In this document: positions 1 to 8,922 of the stretch, in pieces
How the letters are laid out: every line of letters starts with the position of its first letter
How positions within the stretch are numbered: position 1 is the stretch's first letter
NCBI GenBank assembly: GCA_020248945.1
Contig: JADCGQ010000023.1
Span: forward strand, 25,237 to 89,236
Direction of reading: 5' to 3'
Origin: Rubrivivax sp.
Lineage (GTDB): Bacteria > Pseudomonadota > Gammaproteobacteria > Burkholderiales > Burkholderiaceae_C
DNA: 64,000 bases
Notes under the pieces: generated by a model
What the model was told of the DNA's origin: nothing
The model's input: the letters and a program-made list of their open reading frames with translations, nothing else
The model's database searches: none
Made by a program: the position numbers and the translations under genes

Positions 1-618
1 ACGCTGAAGGAGCCGGGCAACATGACGCCCGAAAGCCGCGCCTTCGACCCCAGCGCCAAGATGCCCGGCATGCACGAGGCGCTGGCCTGGATCGGCATCG
101 AGTGGCCGCGCACGCCGCTGAACCTGACGGTGCTGCTGGCCGCCGCCGCCGCCTGGATGACCTGGCTCGTGCTCTGGAAGAGCCGCGGCGGCTATGCGCT
201 GCGCGCCGTGGGCTTTGCACCCGAGGCCTCGCTCTACGCCGGCATCCAGCCGAAGAAGCTGATGGTGGCCAGCATGGCCGCGACCGGCGCCATGGGCGGC
301 CTCGTGGGCGTGAACGAGATCGCCGGCGTGCACGGCCGCCTGCTGCCCGACTTCGTGGCCGGCGCGGGCTTTGCCGGCATCGCCGTCAGCCTGATCGGCC
401 GCAACCACCCGGGCGGCATCGTGCTGGCGGCGCTGCTGTTCGGCGCGCTGTACCAGGGCGGCAGCGAACTCGCCTTCGAGATCAGCGGCTTCAGCCGCGA
501 CATGGTGTTCATGCTGCAGGGGCTGATCGTGCTGTTTGCCGGCGCCATGGCCTACGTGGCGGCGCCGGCGCTGTTCAAGCTCTACAAGCTGTTTGGCGGA
601 GGACGCGCCCGTGGATGA
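1..618 (+). CDS. Nucleoside ABC transporter permease (5' end outside window)
   Basis: The reading frame is open from base 1, so the gene starts upstream of the window; about 205 C-terminal residues are visible. It reads as the BPD-type 2 permease (YufP/NupP type) of a BmpA-family nucleoside importer. It has several hydrophobic segments and the stretch ALRAVGFAPEASLYAGI, which is typical of the cytoplasmic loop that meets the ATPase. It overlaps the next permease by 8 bases and heads a run of nucleoside-degrading genes, which supports nucleosides as substrate. The solute-binding protein and ATPase are presumably upstream. Family assignment is confident; the exact substrate is inferred from neighbours. 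Confidence 0.85.
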   Translation, partial: TLKEPGNMTPESRAFDPSAKMPGMHEALAWIGIEWPRTPLNLTVLLAAAAAWMTWLVLWKSRGGYALRAVGFAPEASLYAGIQPKKLMVASMAATGAMGGLVGVNEIAGVHGRLLPDFVAGAGFAGIAVSLIGRNHPGGIVLAALLFGALYQGGSELAFEISGFSRDMVFMLQGLIVLFAGAMAYVAAPALFKLYKLFGGGRARG

Positions 619-1588
619 AGTGATGGTCGGCACGATCATCGGCAGCACGCTGCGCGTGAGCGTGCCGCTGATCCTGTGCGCGCTGGCCGGCGTGTTGTGC
701 GAGCGCGCCGGCGTCATCGATCTCGGCCTCGAGGGCAAGATGCTGGCCACGGCCTTTGCCACCGCCGCCGTGGGCGTGACCACCGGCAGCCTGGGCCTGG
801 CGCTGATGGCCGCGGTGGCCGTGGGCCTGGCGCTGTCGATGCTGCACGGCTATGCCTGCGTGAGCCACCGCGGCGACCAGGTCGTGCTCGGCATGGCCAT
901 CACGATGACGGCGGCGGGCCTCACCGTCGTGCTCGGCATCGCCTGGTTCGCGCAGGGCGGGCAGACCCCCGCGGTGCCTGAGTCGGTGCGCCTGGACGGC
1001 TGGTTCACCGGCCTGGGCGATGCGCTCAAGACCGTGCCCTACGTGGGCACCGCGCTGGCGCTGGCCTTCACCGGCCACAACGCCATGGTCTACGGCGCGC
1101 TGGGGCTCGTGGTGGGCGTGTGGTGGCTGCTGTACCGCACGCGCTTCGGCCTGCGGCTGCGCGCGGCGGGCGAGAACCCGGCGATGGTGGACGCGGCCGG
1201 CGTCAGCGTGAAGGCGCTGCGCTACCAGGCGCTGGCGCTCAACGGCGTGCTGGCCTCGCTGGCCGGCGCCTACCTGGTGCTGGCGCAGAACCCGAGCTTC
1301 ATCCCGCACATGACGGCCGGCCGCGGCTACATGGCACTCGCCGCGCTGATCTTCGGCAAGTGGCACCCGGTGGGCGCGCTGTGGGCCTGCCTCTTGTTCG
1401 GCTTCCTCGATGCCATCAGCATCCGGCTGCAGGGCGCCGCGCTGCCCGCCTTCCTGGGCGGTGGCCAGGTGCCGGTGCAGGCCATCCAGGCCATGCCTTA
1501 TGTGCTGACGGTGGTGCTGCTGGCCGGCTTCATCGGCAGCGCGGTCGCGCCCAAGGCGCTGGGGCGGCCGTACCTCAAGGAGCGTTGA
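611..1588 (+). CDS. Nucleoside ABC transporter permease, second subunit
   Basis: A 325-residue polytopic inner-membrane protein, the usual partner (YufQ/NupQ type) of the preceding permease. It contains CERAGVIDLGLEGKM near residue 35, the hallmark of this permease family, and LRAAGENPAMVDAAGVSV about two thirds along, the ATPase-contact loop. I chose the GTG at 611 because GGAGG lies 7 bases upstream and the overlap with the upstream stop suggests translational coupling. The ATG at 623 is an alternative. It abuts a small lipoprotein gene and then cdd, so imported nucleosides would feed directly into the catabolic genes downstream. Confidence 0.88.
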   Translation: MDEVMVGTIIGSTLRVSVPLILCALAGVLCERAGVIDLGLEGKMLATAFATAAVGVTTGSLGLALMAAVAVGLALSMLHGYACVSHRGDQVVLGMAITMTAAGLTVVLGIAWFAQGGQTPAVPESVRLDGWFTGLGDALKTVPYVGTALALAFTGHNAMVYGALGLVVGVWWLLYRTRFGLRLRAAGENPAMVDAAGVSVKALRYQALALNGVLASLAGAYLVLAQNPSFIPHMTAGRGYMALAALIFGKWHPVGALWACLLFGFLDAISIRLQGAALPAFLGGGQVPVQAIQAMPYVLTVVLLAGFIGSAVAPKALGRPYLKER

Positions 1589-1807
1589 ATGCGGAAGTCC
1601 CTCGTGATGCTGGCGATCGCTCCAGTGGCGCTGATGGCGCTGCCGGGCTGCAGCAGCCGCGCCGTCTACCAGACCATGCAAGGCTGGCAGCAGCAAGAGT
1701 GCCGCAAGCTGCCCGACGCCGCCGAGCGCCAGCGCTGCCTGAACAGCACCGCCGCCAGCTACGACGACTACCGCCGCGCGCGCGAGGCGGCGCAGGGGCC
1801 GAAGTGA
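1589..1807 (+). CDS. Small lipoprotein, function unknown
   Basis: A 72-residue product whose ATG follows the upstream stop codon directly. Residues 1-21 form a lipoprotein signal peptide ending in LPGC, so the mature protein begins at Cys21 and is only about 50 residues long. The rest is polar and rich in Gln, Arg and Ala, with two further cysteines (QECRKL and QRCLN) that could form a disulfide. It overlaps the GTG of cdd by one codon position. Its place between the transporter and the deaminase suggests an envelope role linked to nucleoside uptake, but no family is recognised. Confidence 0.6.
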   Translation: MRKSLVMLAIAPVALMALPGCSSRAVYQTMQGWQQQECRKLPDAAERQRCLNSTAASYDDYRRAREAAQGPK

Positions 1808-2247
1808 GCGACCCCGCCACAGCGCACGAGACGCACGAAGCGCGCGAGGCGCTGATCGCCGCAGCCCGCGCCGTGCGGGCCCACGCGCACGCGCCGTACT
1901 CGCGCTTCGCGGTGGGCGCCGCGGTGCTCGACGAGCAGGGCCGCATCCACGCCGGCTGCAATGTCGAGAACGCCGCCTACCCGCAAGGCTGGTGCGCCGA
2001 GACCTCGGCCCTCGCCGCGCTGGTGGCCGCGGGCGGCAAGCGCGTGCTGGCGGTGGCGGTGTGCGCGGTGGCGGCCGAGCCCGGCACACCCGTCACCCCC
2101 TGTGGCGGCTGCCGGCAGAAGATCCGCGAGTTCGCCGCCGACGACTGCCCCATCTACGTGGCCGATGCACACACGCTCGTCGCCAGTTTCACACTGGGGC
2201 AACTCTTGCCGTGCAGCTTCGGGCCGGCCCACCTGGAACGCCCATGA
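1804..2247 (+). CDS. cdd: Cytidine deaminase
   Basis: A 147-residue homotetrameric-type deaminase converting cytidine and deoxycytidine to the uridine forms. The zinc site is visible as CAETSAL (zinc Cys plus catalytic Glu) and TPCGGCRQ (two more zinc Cys). The substrate-binding stretch CNVENAAYP precedes it. The GTG at 1804 overlaps the stop of the small lipoprotein gene and gives the family's usual length and N-terminus (APYSRFAVGAA). It belongs to the nucleoside catabolic operon and supplies deoxyuridine/uridine for phosphorolysis. Confidence 0.95.
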   Translation: MSDPATAHETHEAREALIAAARAVRAHAHAPYSRFAVGAAVLDEQGRIHAGCNVENAAYPQGWCAETSALAALVAAGGKRVLAVAVCAVAAEPGTPVTPCGGCRQKIREFAADDCPIYVADAHTLVASFTLGQLLPCSFGPAHLERP

Positions 2248-3344
2248 ACCCGCCCGCGTTGCTTCGCCAACACCCGCGCGCCAGTTTCGCCACGGCCGCG
2301 CTGCTGGTGCTGGCGGGCTACGCCGTGGCCATCCCGTGGCTGGCGCAACACCGCCACGAGCCGCTGCCCGACTGGACACTGGCCATCGACCTGCTGCTGG
2401 TGCTGCCGCTGCTGTGGTGGTGGCTGCAGCCCGCGCCGCGCGGGCGGGCTGCCGGCTTCGGCGCGCTGACGATCGCGCTGGCGGGCATCTGGATCGGCGG
2501 CTGGTTGCTGCCCGCCGAGAACAAGCAGGTCTGGCTGTGGCTGGAGCCTCTGCGCTGGGTGGTGATCGGCGCGCTGGTGCTGGCGCAATTGGCGCTGGCG
2601 ACGCTGGCCCTGCGGCAGCTGGCCGCCGTGGCGGCGCGTCGGCGGCAGGCCGGGCGCCAGGGCCAGGTGCTGCCAGGCTTGCTCGAGACCGAGCTGCATG
2701 CCGCGCTCGATGCCCAAGCCGCGCGCACGGCCCGGCTCACGGGCCAGGCCGTCAGCGGCGGGCTGCCCTGGTTCAAACTCGAAGCGCGCCTGTGGCTCTA
2801 CGCGCTGGCACCGCAGCGCTGGCTGGCCGGCACACCGCCCGCGGGTGAGCGCTGGTTCGGCGTGCACCGGCAGGGCCAGAACCTGTCCAACCAGATGGGC
2901 TTCGTGGTGCTGGCGGCGGTCGAGATTCCGATCGTGCATGGGCTGCTGCACCTGATGGCGGGCCCGCTGGTGGCCGGCATCGTGACCGCGCTCAGCGTCT
3001 ACGGCGCACTCTTCCTGTGGGCCGAGGCGCGTGCCACGCGCTGGCGGCCGGTGGCGCTGGATGCCACCACGCTGCACCTGCGCCACGGCCTCGTCGACGA
3101 CATCGCCGTGCCGCGCGCGGCCATCGTCGCCGCCAGCCTGCACGGCGGCCCGGCACCCACACGCACCAAGGGCCGCCTGCGCCTCGTCGGCATGGGCCGC
3201 GCCAACCTGCGCCTGGCACTGGCCCCCGGCACGCGGCTGGCCACGCTCACGGGCGAGCGCGAGGTGCATGAAGTTTTCCTCGGCGTCGACGAGCCCGAGC
3301 GGCTGCTGCGCGCCCTCACCGAACCCGGAACCCAACCCGCATGA
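2244..3344 (+). CDS. Integral membrane protein, function unknown
   Basis: A 366-residue protein beginning at an ATG that overlaps the cdd stop. About six hydrophobic segments are visible: four in the first ~130 residues and two around residues 215-260, separated by a basic, glutamine-rich loop. The C-terminal ~100 residues are soluble and resemble a PH-like/bacterial PH membrane-associated fold only in general character. No catalytic motif is seen. The start overlaps the previous gene and the end overlaps the next by 4 bases, so it is co-translated with nucleoside enzymes; its role there is unknown. Confidence 0.7.
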   Translation: MNPPALLRQHPRASFATAALLVLAGYAVAIPWLAQHRHEPLPDWTLAIDLLLVLPLLWWWLQPAPRGRAAGFGALTIALAGIWIGGWLLPAENKQVWLWLEPLRWVVIGALVLAQLALATLALRQLAAVAARRRQAGRQGQVLPGLLETELHAALDAQAARTARLTGQAVSGGLPWFKLEARLWLYALAPQRWLAGTPPAGERWFGVHRQGQNLSNQMGFVVLAAVEIPIVHGLLHLMAGPLVAGIVTALSVYGALFLWAEARATRWRPVALDATTLHLRHGLVDDIAVPRAAIVAASLHGGPAPTRTKGRLRLVGMGRANLRLALAPGTRLATLTGEREVHEVFLGVDEPERLLRALTEPGTQPA

Positions 3345-4168
3345 ACCTCGACGACCTCGTCAGCACCAGCGCCGCGCTGATGCGCCAGCGCCTGGGCGCG
3401 CGCCAACCCCGCATCGCCGTGCTGCTGGGCAGCGGCTGGGGGCCGCTGGCCGAACAGGTGCAGGACGCCGTGTCCGTGCCCTATTCGGACCTGCCTGCGT
3501 TCCCGGTGCTGGCCATCGGCGGCCATGCGGGCGTGCTCAAGGCCGGGCGGCTGGGGGCGCAGGAGGTCATCGTGCTGGCCGGCCGCAAGCACAGCTACGA
3601 AACCGGCGCGGCCGACGGCATGAAGGGCGTCATCCGCACGCTCGCGGCCCTGGGCGTGCAGGTGCTGGTGCAGACCAACGCCGCCGGCAGCCTGGACGCC
3701 ACCATGCCGCCCGGCAGCGTGATGCTGATCGAGGACCACCTCAACGTCGTGCAGATGAGCCCGCTGGTGGGCGAGAAGGGTGACAGCCGCTTCGTCGACA
3801 TGGGCGCGGCCTACTGCCCCACCTTGCGCGCGCGGGCGCAGGCCGCGGCCGTGGCCGCCACCGGGCAGGCGATGCCGCGCGGCGTGTACGCCTGGGTGCT
3901 GGGTCCGCAGTTCGAGACGCCGGCCGAGATCCGCATGCTCCAGGCCTTCGGCGCGCAGGCCGTGGGCATGAGCACGGTACCCGAGACCATCCTGGCGCGC
4001 CATGCCGGCCTGCGTGTGCTGGCGCTGTCGATGATGACGAACATGGCCGCCGGCCTGAGCAGCGAGACGCTCAGCCACGGCCACACCATGGCCACCGCGC
4101 AGGCCGCGAGCGCCCGCGCGGTGCAGTTGCTGGTGGCCGTGGTGCAGGGCCTGGAGACGCCCACATGA
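3341..4168 (+). CDS. Purine nucleoside phosphorylase (PNP family 2)
   Basis: A 275-residue enzyme cleaving inosine, guanosine and deoxy forms with phosphate to base plus (deoxy)ribose-1-phosphate. Diagnostic features are the N-terminal phosphate loop LLGSGWG, the GRKHSYE motif of trimeric PNPs near residue 85, TNAAGSLD, and VGMSTVPE, which contacts the purine and sugar. Length and motifs fit the trimeric (punA/deoD2) rather than the hexameric class. ATG overlaps the upstream stop (ATGA). Its product deoxyribose-1-phosphate fits the following aldolase gene after mutase action, although no phosphopentomutase gene is seen in the window. Confidence 0.93.
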   Translation: MNLDDLVSTSAALMRQRLGARQPRIAVLLGSGWGPLAEQVQDAVSVPYSDLPAFPVLAIGGHAGVLKAGRLGAQEVIVLAGRKHSYETGAADGMKGVIRTLAALGVQVLVQTNAAGSLDATMPPGSVMLIEDHLNVVQMSPLVGEKGDSRFVDMGAAYCPTLRARAQAAAVAATGQAMPRGVYAWVLGPQFETPAEIRMLQAFGAQAVGMSTVPETILARHAGLRVLALSMMTNMAAGLSSETLSHGHTMATAQAASARAVQLLVAVVQGLETPT

Positions 4169-4980
4169 CATCCCGCATGACGCCCGACATGAACGACCTC
4201 GACGCCACCGCGCGCACCGCGCGCACCGCACTCGCCTGCCTCGACCTCACCAGCCTGGCCGACGGCCATGACGTGGCCGGTGGCGAGGCCGAGATCGAGG
4301 CGCTGTGCGCCAAGGCCATCGGCGCGCCGGGCCGCGGCGCCACCGCCGCGGTGTGCGTGTGGCCACGGCTGGCGGCCCTGGCGAGATCGCGGCTGCCGGC
4401 GCACATCGCCGTGGCCGCGGTGGCCAACTTCCCCGATGGCGGCAGCGACATCGAGCGCGCCGTGCGCGACACGCGCGCCATCGTCGACGCCGGTGCGCAG
4501 GAGGTCGACGTGGTGCTGCCCTACCGCGAGCTGGCCGCCGCGCCCGCGCTGCTGGCCGCCGTGCGCCGCGCCTGCGACGGCCTCGTGCTGAAGGTGATCC
4601 TCGAAACCGGCGAGATGGCCGATGCCGCCACCATCGACGCCGCCTGCCGCATGGCGCTCGATGCCGGGGCCGACTTCTTGAAGACGAGCACCGGCAAGAA
4701 GCCCATCAGTGCCACGCCCGCGGCGGCCGAGCGGCTGCTCGCCGCCATCGTGACGCATGAAGCGGGTGATGCGGCCGCGCGCAGCCGTGTCGGCTTCAAG
4801 CCCGCGGGCGGCATCCGCACCGTGGCCGACGCCGCGCTCTACATCGGGCTCACGGCACAGGCCCTGGGCGCCGAGGCCGTGAACCCGCGCCGCTTCCGCA
4901 TCGGCGCCAGCGGCCTGCTCACCGACATCGAAGCCGTGCTTGCCGGCACGCATCGCCCGGCCCCGGGCGCCAGCTACTGA
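4165..4980 (+). CDS. deoC: Deoxyribose-phosphate aldolase
   Basis: A 271-residue class I aldolase splitting 2-deoxyribose-5-phosphate into glyceraldehyde-3-phosphate and acetaldehyde. The three catalytic regions are present: EVDVVLPYRE (the Asp of E. coli Asp102), ADFLKTSTGK (Schiff-base Lys of Lys167) and VGFKPAGGIR (Lys201). The ATG overlaps the PNP stop by 4 bases; an in-frame ATG 15 bases later is an alternative start. It completes the conversion of deoxyribose from nucleosides into central metabolites. Confidence 0.95.
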   Translation: MTSRMTPDMNDLDATARTARTALACLDLTSLADGHDVAGGEAEIEALCAKAIGAPGRGATAAVCVWPRLAALARSRLPAHIAVAAVANFPDGGSDIERAVRDTRAIVDAGAQEVDVVLPYRELAAAPALLAAVRRACDGLVLKVILETGEMADAATIDAACRMALDAGADFLKTSTGKKPISATPAAAERLLAAIVTHEAGDAAARSRVGFKPAGGIRTVADAALYIGLTAQALGAEAVNPRRFRIGASGLLTDIEAVLAGTHRPAPGASY

Positions 4981-4993
4981 AGAAGACCCCGCC

Positions 4994-6787
4994 ATGAACC
5001 TGATCCGCCATTCCGCCCTGGCCCTGGCCGCCACCACCGCGCTGCTGGCCGGCTGCGCCACCGCGCCCGCGCCGAAGGAGCCCGTCACGCTGCGCGTGGT
5101 GGCCTTCAACGACCTGCACGGCCACCTGCAGACCGCCGCGCTGAACCTGCCGCACCCCAACCCCGCCAGCACAGCGGCCAACCCGGCGCCGCCACTGCGC
5201 GTGAACGTCGGCGGCACGGCTGAGCTTGCCGGCCTCGTGAAGGAGCTGCGCAAGGGCGCACCACACAGCGTGGTGGTGAGCAGCGGCGACGCCATCGGCG
5301 GCACGCCGCTGATCAGCGCCATCTTCTTCCACGAGGCCACGATCGACGTGATGAACCGCATCGGCGTCGACGTGGCTGCCCTCGGCAACCACGAGTTCGA
5401 TGCCGGTGCGGCCGAGCTGCAGCGCGTGCTGGCCGGCGGCTGCCGCCCGGCCCAGCCCGGCGACACCGCGATGTCCTGTGCGCTCGGTCGCCACGAAGGC
5501 GCGAAGTTCCCGCACCTCGCGGCCAACGTGCTCAAGGCCGACGGCACGCCGCTGGTGGCGCCTTCGGTGATCAAGACCTACGGCGGCATCAAGGTCGGCT
5601 TCATCGGTGCCGTCACGCGCGGCACGCCGACGATCGTCGTGCCCTCGGGCGTGGCCGGGCTGCGCTTCACCGACGAGGCCGACGCCATCAACGCCGAGGC
5701 CGCGCGGCTGCAGGCGCAGGGTGTGCAGGCCATCGTCGCCACCATCCACGAAGGCGGCTTCAACGACGCCGCGCAGATGGAGTGGAACGCCAACAGCTGC
5801 CCCGGCCGCCGCGGCGAGATCTTCGAGATCGAGAAGCGCCTGTCGGCTGCTGTCGACGTGGTGCTGTCGGCGCACACGCACCAGGGCTACGCCTGCGTGA
5901 TGGACGGTGCTTCCAAGGGCCGTCCGGTGATGCAGGCGCTGAGCTTTGCCCGTGGCGTGAGCGTGCTCGACCTCGTGCTCGACCCCGCCACGGGCGATGT
6001 CGACCGCAGCAAGAGCGTCTGGCGCAACCTGCCGGTGTTCAACGCCCGCACCGAAGCCGCGCACCGCGAGCTGATCATCGGCCAGGAGCCGGCACCCTTT
6101 GCCGCCGCGCTGCGCGCCGCTCAGCCCGATGCCGACGTGGCGCAGCGCGTGGCCGCCTACGCCGAGAAGGCCAAGCCGCTGGCCGACCGCGTGGTGGGCC
6201 GAATCGGCGGCGCTTTCGACACCGCCGCCAACCGCGGCAGCAGCAGCGCGGGCCGGCTGATCGCCGACGCGCAGCACGCGGCCACGAGGGCGCCCGACCG
6301 CGGCGGCGCGCGCTTTGCGCTGATGAACCCCGGCGGCGTGCGCGCCCCGCTGCCCTGCCGCGGCACACCGCCCTGCGAGGTGACCTACGGCGACGTGTTC
6401 ACGATGCAGCCCTTCGGCAACAGCCTGGTGGTGATGACGCTGACCGGCGCCGAGATCAAGCAGATGCTCGAAGACCAGCAGCGCGCCGGCCGCACGAACC
6501 CGAGCTTCCTGCTGCCGTCGAAGTCGCTCAGCTACCGCTGGCTCGCCAAGGCGCCCTACGGCCAGCGTGTGCAGGACCTGCGCATCGACGGCCAGCCGGT
6601 GGACCCGGCCGCCGCCATTCGCTTCACCGTCAACAGCTTCATGGCCGATGGGGGCGACGGCCTGAGCCTGTTGCGCCAGGGCCGCGAACGCCTGGGCGGC
6701 GAGCTCGACATCGACGCGCTGGTGAGCTTTCTCAAGACCACGCCGAGCCCGAGCGCCGACGAGCGCGTTGTCATCGTCAACGACTGA
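4994..6787 (+). CDS. Lipoprotein 5'-nucleotidase / metallophosphatase
   Basis: A 597-residue exported enzyme releasing phosphate from nucleotides outside the cytoplasm, so that the nucleosides can be imported. Signal peptide with lipobox LLAGC (Cys17). The calcineurin-like metal site is seen in FNDLHGHL, SSGDAIGG, LGNHEFD and SAHTHQ. The C-terminal 5'-nucleotidase substrate domain is seen in NPGGVRA and YGDVFTMQPF. The ATG at 4994 has GAAGA 8 bases upstream and is the only start placed correctly for the signal peptide. It lies in the catabolic operon between deoC and deoA. Confidence 0.93.
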   Translation: MNLIRHSALALAATTALLAGCATAPAPKEPVTLRVVAFNDLHGHLQTAALNLPHPNPASTAANPAPPLRVNVGGTAELAGLVKELRKGAPHSVVVSSGDAIGGTPLISAIFFHEATIDVMNRIGVDVAALGNHEFDAGAAELQRVLAGGCRPAQPGDTAMSCALGRHEGAKFPHLAANVLKADGTPLVAPSVIKTYGGIKVGFIGAVTRGTPTIVVPSGVAGLRFTDEADAINAEAARLQAQGVQAIVATIHEGGFNDAAQMEWNANSCPGRRGEIFEIEKRLSAAVDVVLSAHTHQGYACVMDGASKGRPVMQALSFARGVSVLDLVLDPATGDVDRSKSVWRNLPVFNARTEAAHRELIIGQEPAPFAAALRAAQPDADVAQRVAAYAEKAKPLADRVVGRIGGAFDTAANRGSSSAGRLIADAQHAATRAPDRGGARFALMNPGGVRAPLPCRGTPPCEVTYGDVFTMQPFGNSLVVMTLTGAEIKQMLEDQQRAGRTNPSFLLPSKSLSYRWLAKAPYGQRVQDLRIDGQPVDPAAAIRFTVNSFMADGGDGLSLLRQGRERLGGELDIDALVSFLKTTPSPSADERVVIVND

Positions 6788-6791
6788 GGAT

Positions 6792-6914
6792 CCGTTCGGG
6801 CTGAGCCTGTCGAAGCCCAGGCCCACCACCAGGCCCTTCGACAAGCTCAGGGCGAACGGGTGGGGGAAGATCGGGCTGAGCCCCACCTCCGTTCGGGCTG
6901 AGCCTGTCGAAGCC
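6792..6914. repeat. Three copies of a 26-bp REP-like element
   Basis: Two direct copies (6792-6817 and 6889-6914, core TTCGGGCTGAGCCTGTCGAA) flank one inverted copy (6834-6859). The first and second copies can fold into one long hairpin. The unit has the look of short dispersed intergenic repeats common in betaproteobacteria. It interrupts the operon just before deoA and could act as an mRNA-stabilising or attenuating structure; that role is inferred. Confidence 0.85.
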
Positions 6915-6927
6915 CCCGAGCACCTCC

Positions 6928-8259
6928 ATGCCCCCACCCGCCGAGATCATCCGCAGCAAACGTGACGGCGCCGCGCTGAGCAGCGACGACATCGACGGCT
7001 TCGTGCAAGGCCTCGTCGACGGCAGCTGGTCCGACGCGCAGGCCGCGGCCCTGGCCATGGCCATCGTCTGGCGCGGCATGGACGAGCGCGAAACCACCGC
7101 GCTCACCCGCGCCATGACGCACTCCGGCCAGGTGCTGCACTGGCAGGCCGAGGCCTTCGGCAAGCCCGCGATCGACAAGCACAGCACCGGCGGCGTCGGC
7201 GACAAGCTCAGCCTGATGCTGGCGCCCATGCTGGCCGCCTGCGGCGCCGTGGTGCCCATGATCAGCGGCCGCGGCCTCGGCCACACCGGCGGCACGCTCG
7301 ACAAGCTCCAGGCGCTGCCCGGCTACCGCGTGCAGGTCGAGCCGGATGAGTTCGCGCGTGTGCTGCACGCGGCCGGCTGCGCCATCGTCAGCGCCGGGCC
7401 GCAGCTGGCGCCGGCCGACCGGCGCCTCTATGCGCTGCGCGACGTCACGGCCACAGTGGAGAGCGTGCCGCTCATCACCGCCAGCATCCTGAGCAAGAAG
7501 CTCGCGGCGGGCCTCGATGCGCTGGTGCTCGACGTGAAGTGCGGCGCCGGCGCCTTTGCGCCCACGCCGGCCGCGGCGCGTGCCTTGGCCGAAAGCCTGG
7601 TGCGTGTCGGCAACGCCGCCGGCCTGCCGACCCGCGCTCTGATCACCGACCAGGACGCCGTGCTCGGCCACACCGCCGGCAACGCGCTCGAGGTGCAGGA
7701 GGCGCTCGACTTCCTCACCGGCCGCGACGGCGGCGCCGGCCGCGACACCGAGCCGGTGCAGCGCGCCGTGACGCTGGCGCTGGGCGCGCAGCTGCTGGTG
7801 CTGGCCGGCCTGGCACCCGACGAGCCCGAGGCACTGGCGATGCTGCAGCACAGCCTGGTCAGCGGCCGTGCAGCCGAGCACTTCGCGCGCATGGTGCGCG
7901 CGCTCGGCGGCCCGGCCGATGTGCTGGCCGATGCGCAGCTGACGCAGGCGCCGGTGCAGCGGCCCGTGCCGGCGCCCCGCGCGGGTGTCGTCAGCGCCAT
8001 GGACACCCGCGCCCTCGGCCTGGCCGTGGTGGCGCTGGGCGGCGGCCGGCTCAAGCCCGGCGACACGGTGGACCCGCGCGTCGGCCTGTCGCAAGTACGA
8101 CCCCGCGGCACGGCGTTGGCCGCCGGCGAGCCACTGGCCCTGGTGCACGCCGCCAGCGAAGCCGCCGCCGCCGAGGCCGTGCGCGCCGTGCAGGCGGCCT
8201 TCACGCTGGCCGACACCGCGCCGCCGCGGCCGGCCGCCGTGCAGCACCTCGTCGGTTGA
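6928..8259 (+). CDS. deoA: Thymidine phosphorylase
   Basis: A 443-residue enzyme converting thymidine (and deoxyuridine) plus phosphate to base and deoxyribose-1-phosphate. The family signature SGRGLGHTGGTLDKL is at about residue 112, preceded by DKHSTGGVGDK, the phosphate-binding loop. The N-terminal helical domain (IIRSKRDGAALS) and C-terminal alpha/beta lobe are both complete, so the length is normal. ATG at 6928 lies right after the REP-like repeat block. The product feeds deoC via deoxyribose-5-phosphate. Confidence 0.95.
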   Translation: MPPPAEIIRSKRDGAALSSDDIDGFVQGLVDGSWSDAQAAALAMAIVWRGMDERETTALTRAMTHSGQVLHWQAEAFGKPAIDKHSTGGVGDKLSLMLAPMLAACGAVVPMISGRGLGHTGGTLDKLQALPGYRVQVEPDEFARVLHAAGCAIVSAGPQLAPADRRLYALRDVTATVESVPLITASILSKKLAAGLDALVLDVKCGAGAFAPTPAAARALAESLVRVGNAAGLPTRALITDQDAVLGHTAGNALEVQEALDFLTGRDGGAGRDTEPVQRAVTLALGAQLLVLAGLAPDEPEALAMLQHSLVSGRAAEHFARMVRALGGPADVLADAQLTQAPVQRPVPAPRAGVVSAMDTRALGLAVVALGGGRLKPGDTVDPRVGLSQVRPRGTALAAGEPLALVHAASEAAAAEAVRAVQAAFTLADTAPPRPAAVQHLVG

Positions 8260-8261
8260 AC

Positions 8262-8918
8262 GTGGCGGTGCGCGTCAAGATCTGCTGCATCGCCAACGAG
8301 GCCGAGGCGCAGCTCGCCATCGCCCACGGCGCCGCCGCCATCGGCCTGGTCTCGGCCATGCCCAGCGGCCCGGGCGTGATCGATGACGCCACCGTGGCGC
8401 GCGTGGCCGCCGCGGTGCATGGCCAGCCGGTGCGCAGCTTCCTGCTCACCGCACGCACACGCGCCGACGACATCGCCGCGCAGCACGCCGCCGCCGGCAC
8501 GACGACGCTGCAGCTCGTCGACCACGTGCCGCTGCCCGAGCTGCAGCGCCTGCGCGCGCGGGTGCCGGGCGTGGAGCTGGTGCAGGTGGTGCACGTCACC
8601 GGCGAGACCGCGCTGCACGAGGCGCTGGCGGTGGCGCCGTTCGTCGACGCGCTGCTGCTCGACAGCGGCAACCCGCAGGCCGCCGTCAAGCAGCTCGGCG
8701 GCACCGGCCGCACGCACGACTGGGCGCTGGCCCGCCGCATCCGCGACGCCGTGTTCCCGCTGCCGCTGTGGCTGGCCGGTGGCCTGCGCGTGCACAACGT
8801 GGCCGAGGCCATCGCCACCGTGCAGCCGCACGGGCTGGACCTGTGCACCGGCGTGCGCCTGGGCGGCCGCCTGCATGCCCCCACGCTGGCGGCGTTCATG
8901 GCCGCCGTGTCAGCCTAG
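8262..8918 (+). CDS. TrpF-like (phosphoribosylanthranilate isomerase family) protein
   Basis: A 218-residue TIM-barrel protein starting at a GTG 2 bases after deoA. It keeps the key TrpF marks: VKIC with the acid/base Cys near residue 8, LLLDSG with the general-acid Asp (Asp134), GGTGRTHDW matching the phosphate-binding GGTGxxFDW, and LAGGL. The segment after the catalytic Cys is CIANEAEA instead of the usual GLTRxEDA, so it is divergent. Its place is odd: no other tryptophan genes are present, and it lies at the end of a nucleoside-degradation operon. It could be a true TrpF or a paralogue isomerising another phosphoribosyl or deoxyribosyl compound. Confidence 0.75.
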   Translation: MAVRVKICCIANEAEAQLAIAHGAAAIGLVSAMPSGPGVIDDATVARVAAAVHGQPVRSFLLTARTRADDIAAQHAAAGTTTLQLVDHVPLPELQRLRARVPGVELVQVVHVTGETALHEALAVAPFVDALLLDSGNPQAAVKQLGGTGRTHDWALARRIRDAVFPLPLWLAGGLRVHNVAEAIATVQPHGLDLCTGVRLGGRLHAPTLAAFMAAVSA

Positions 8919-8922
8919 GCGC

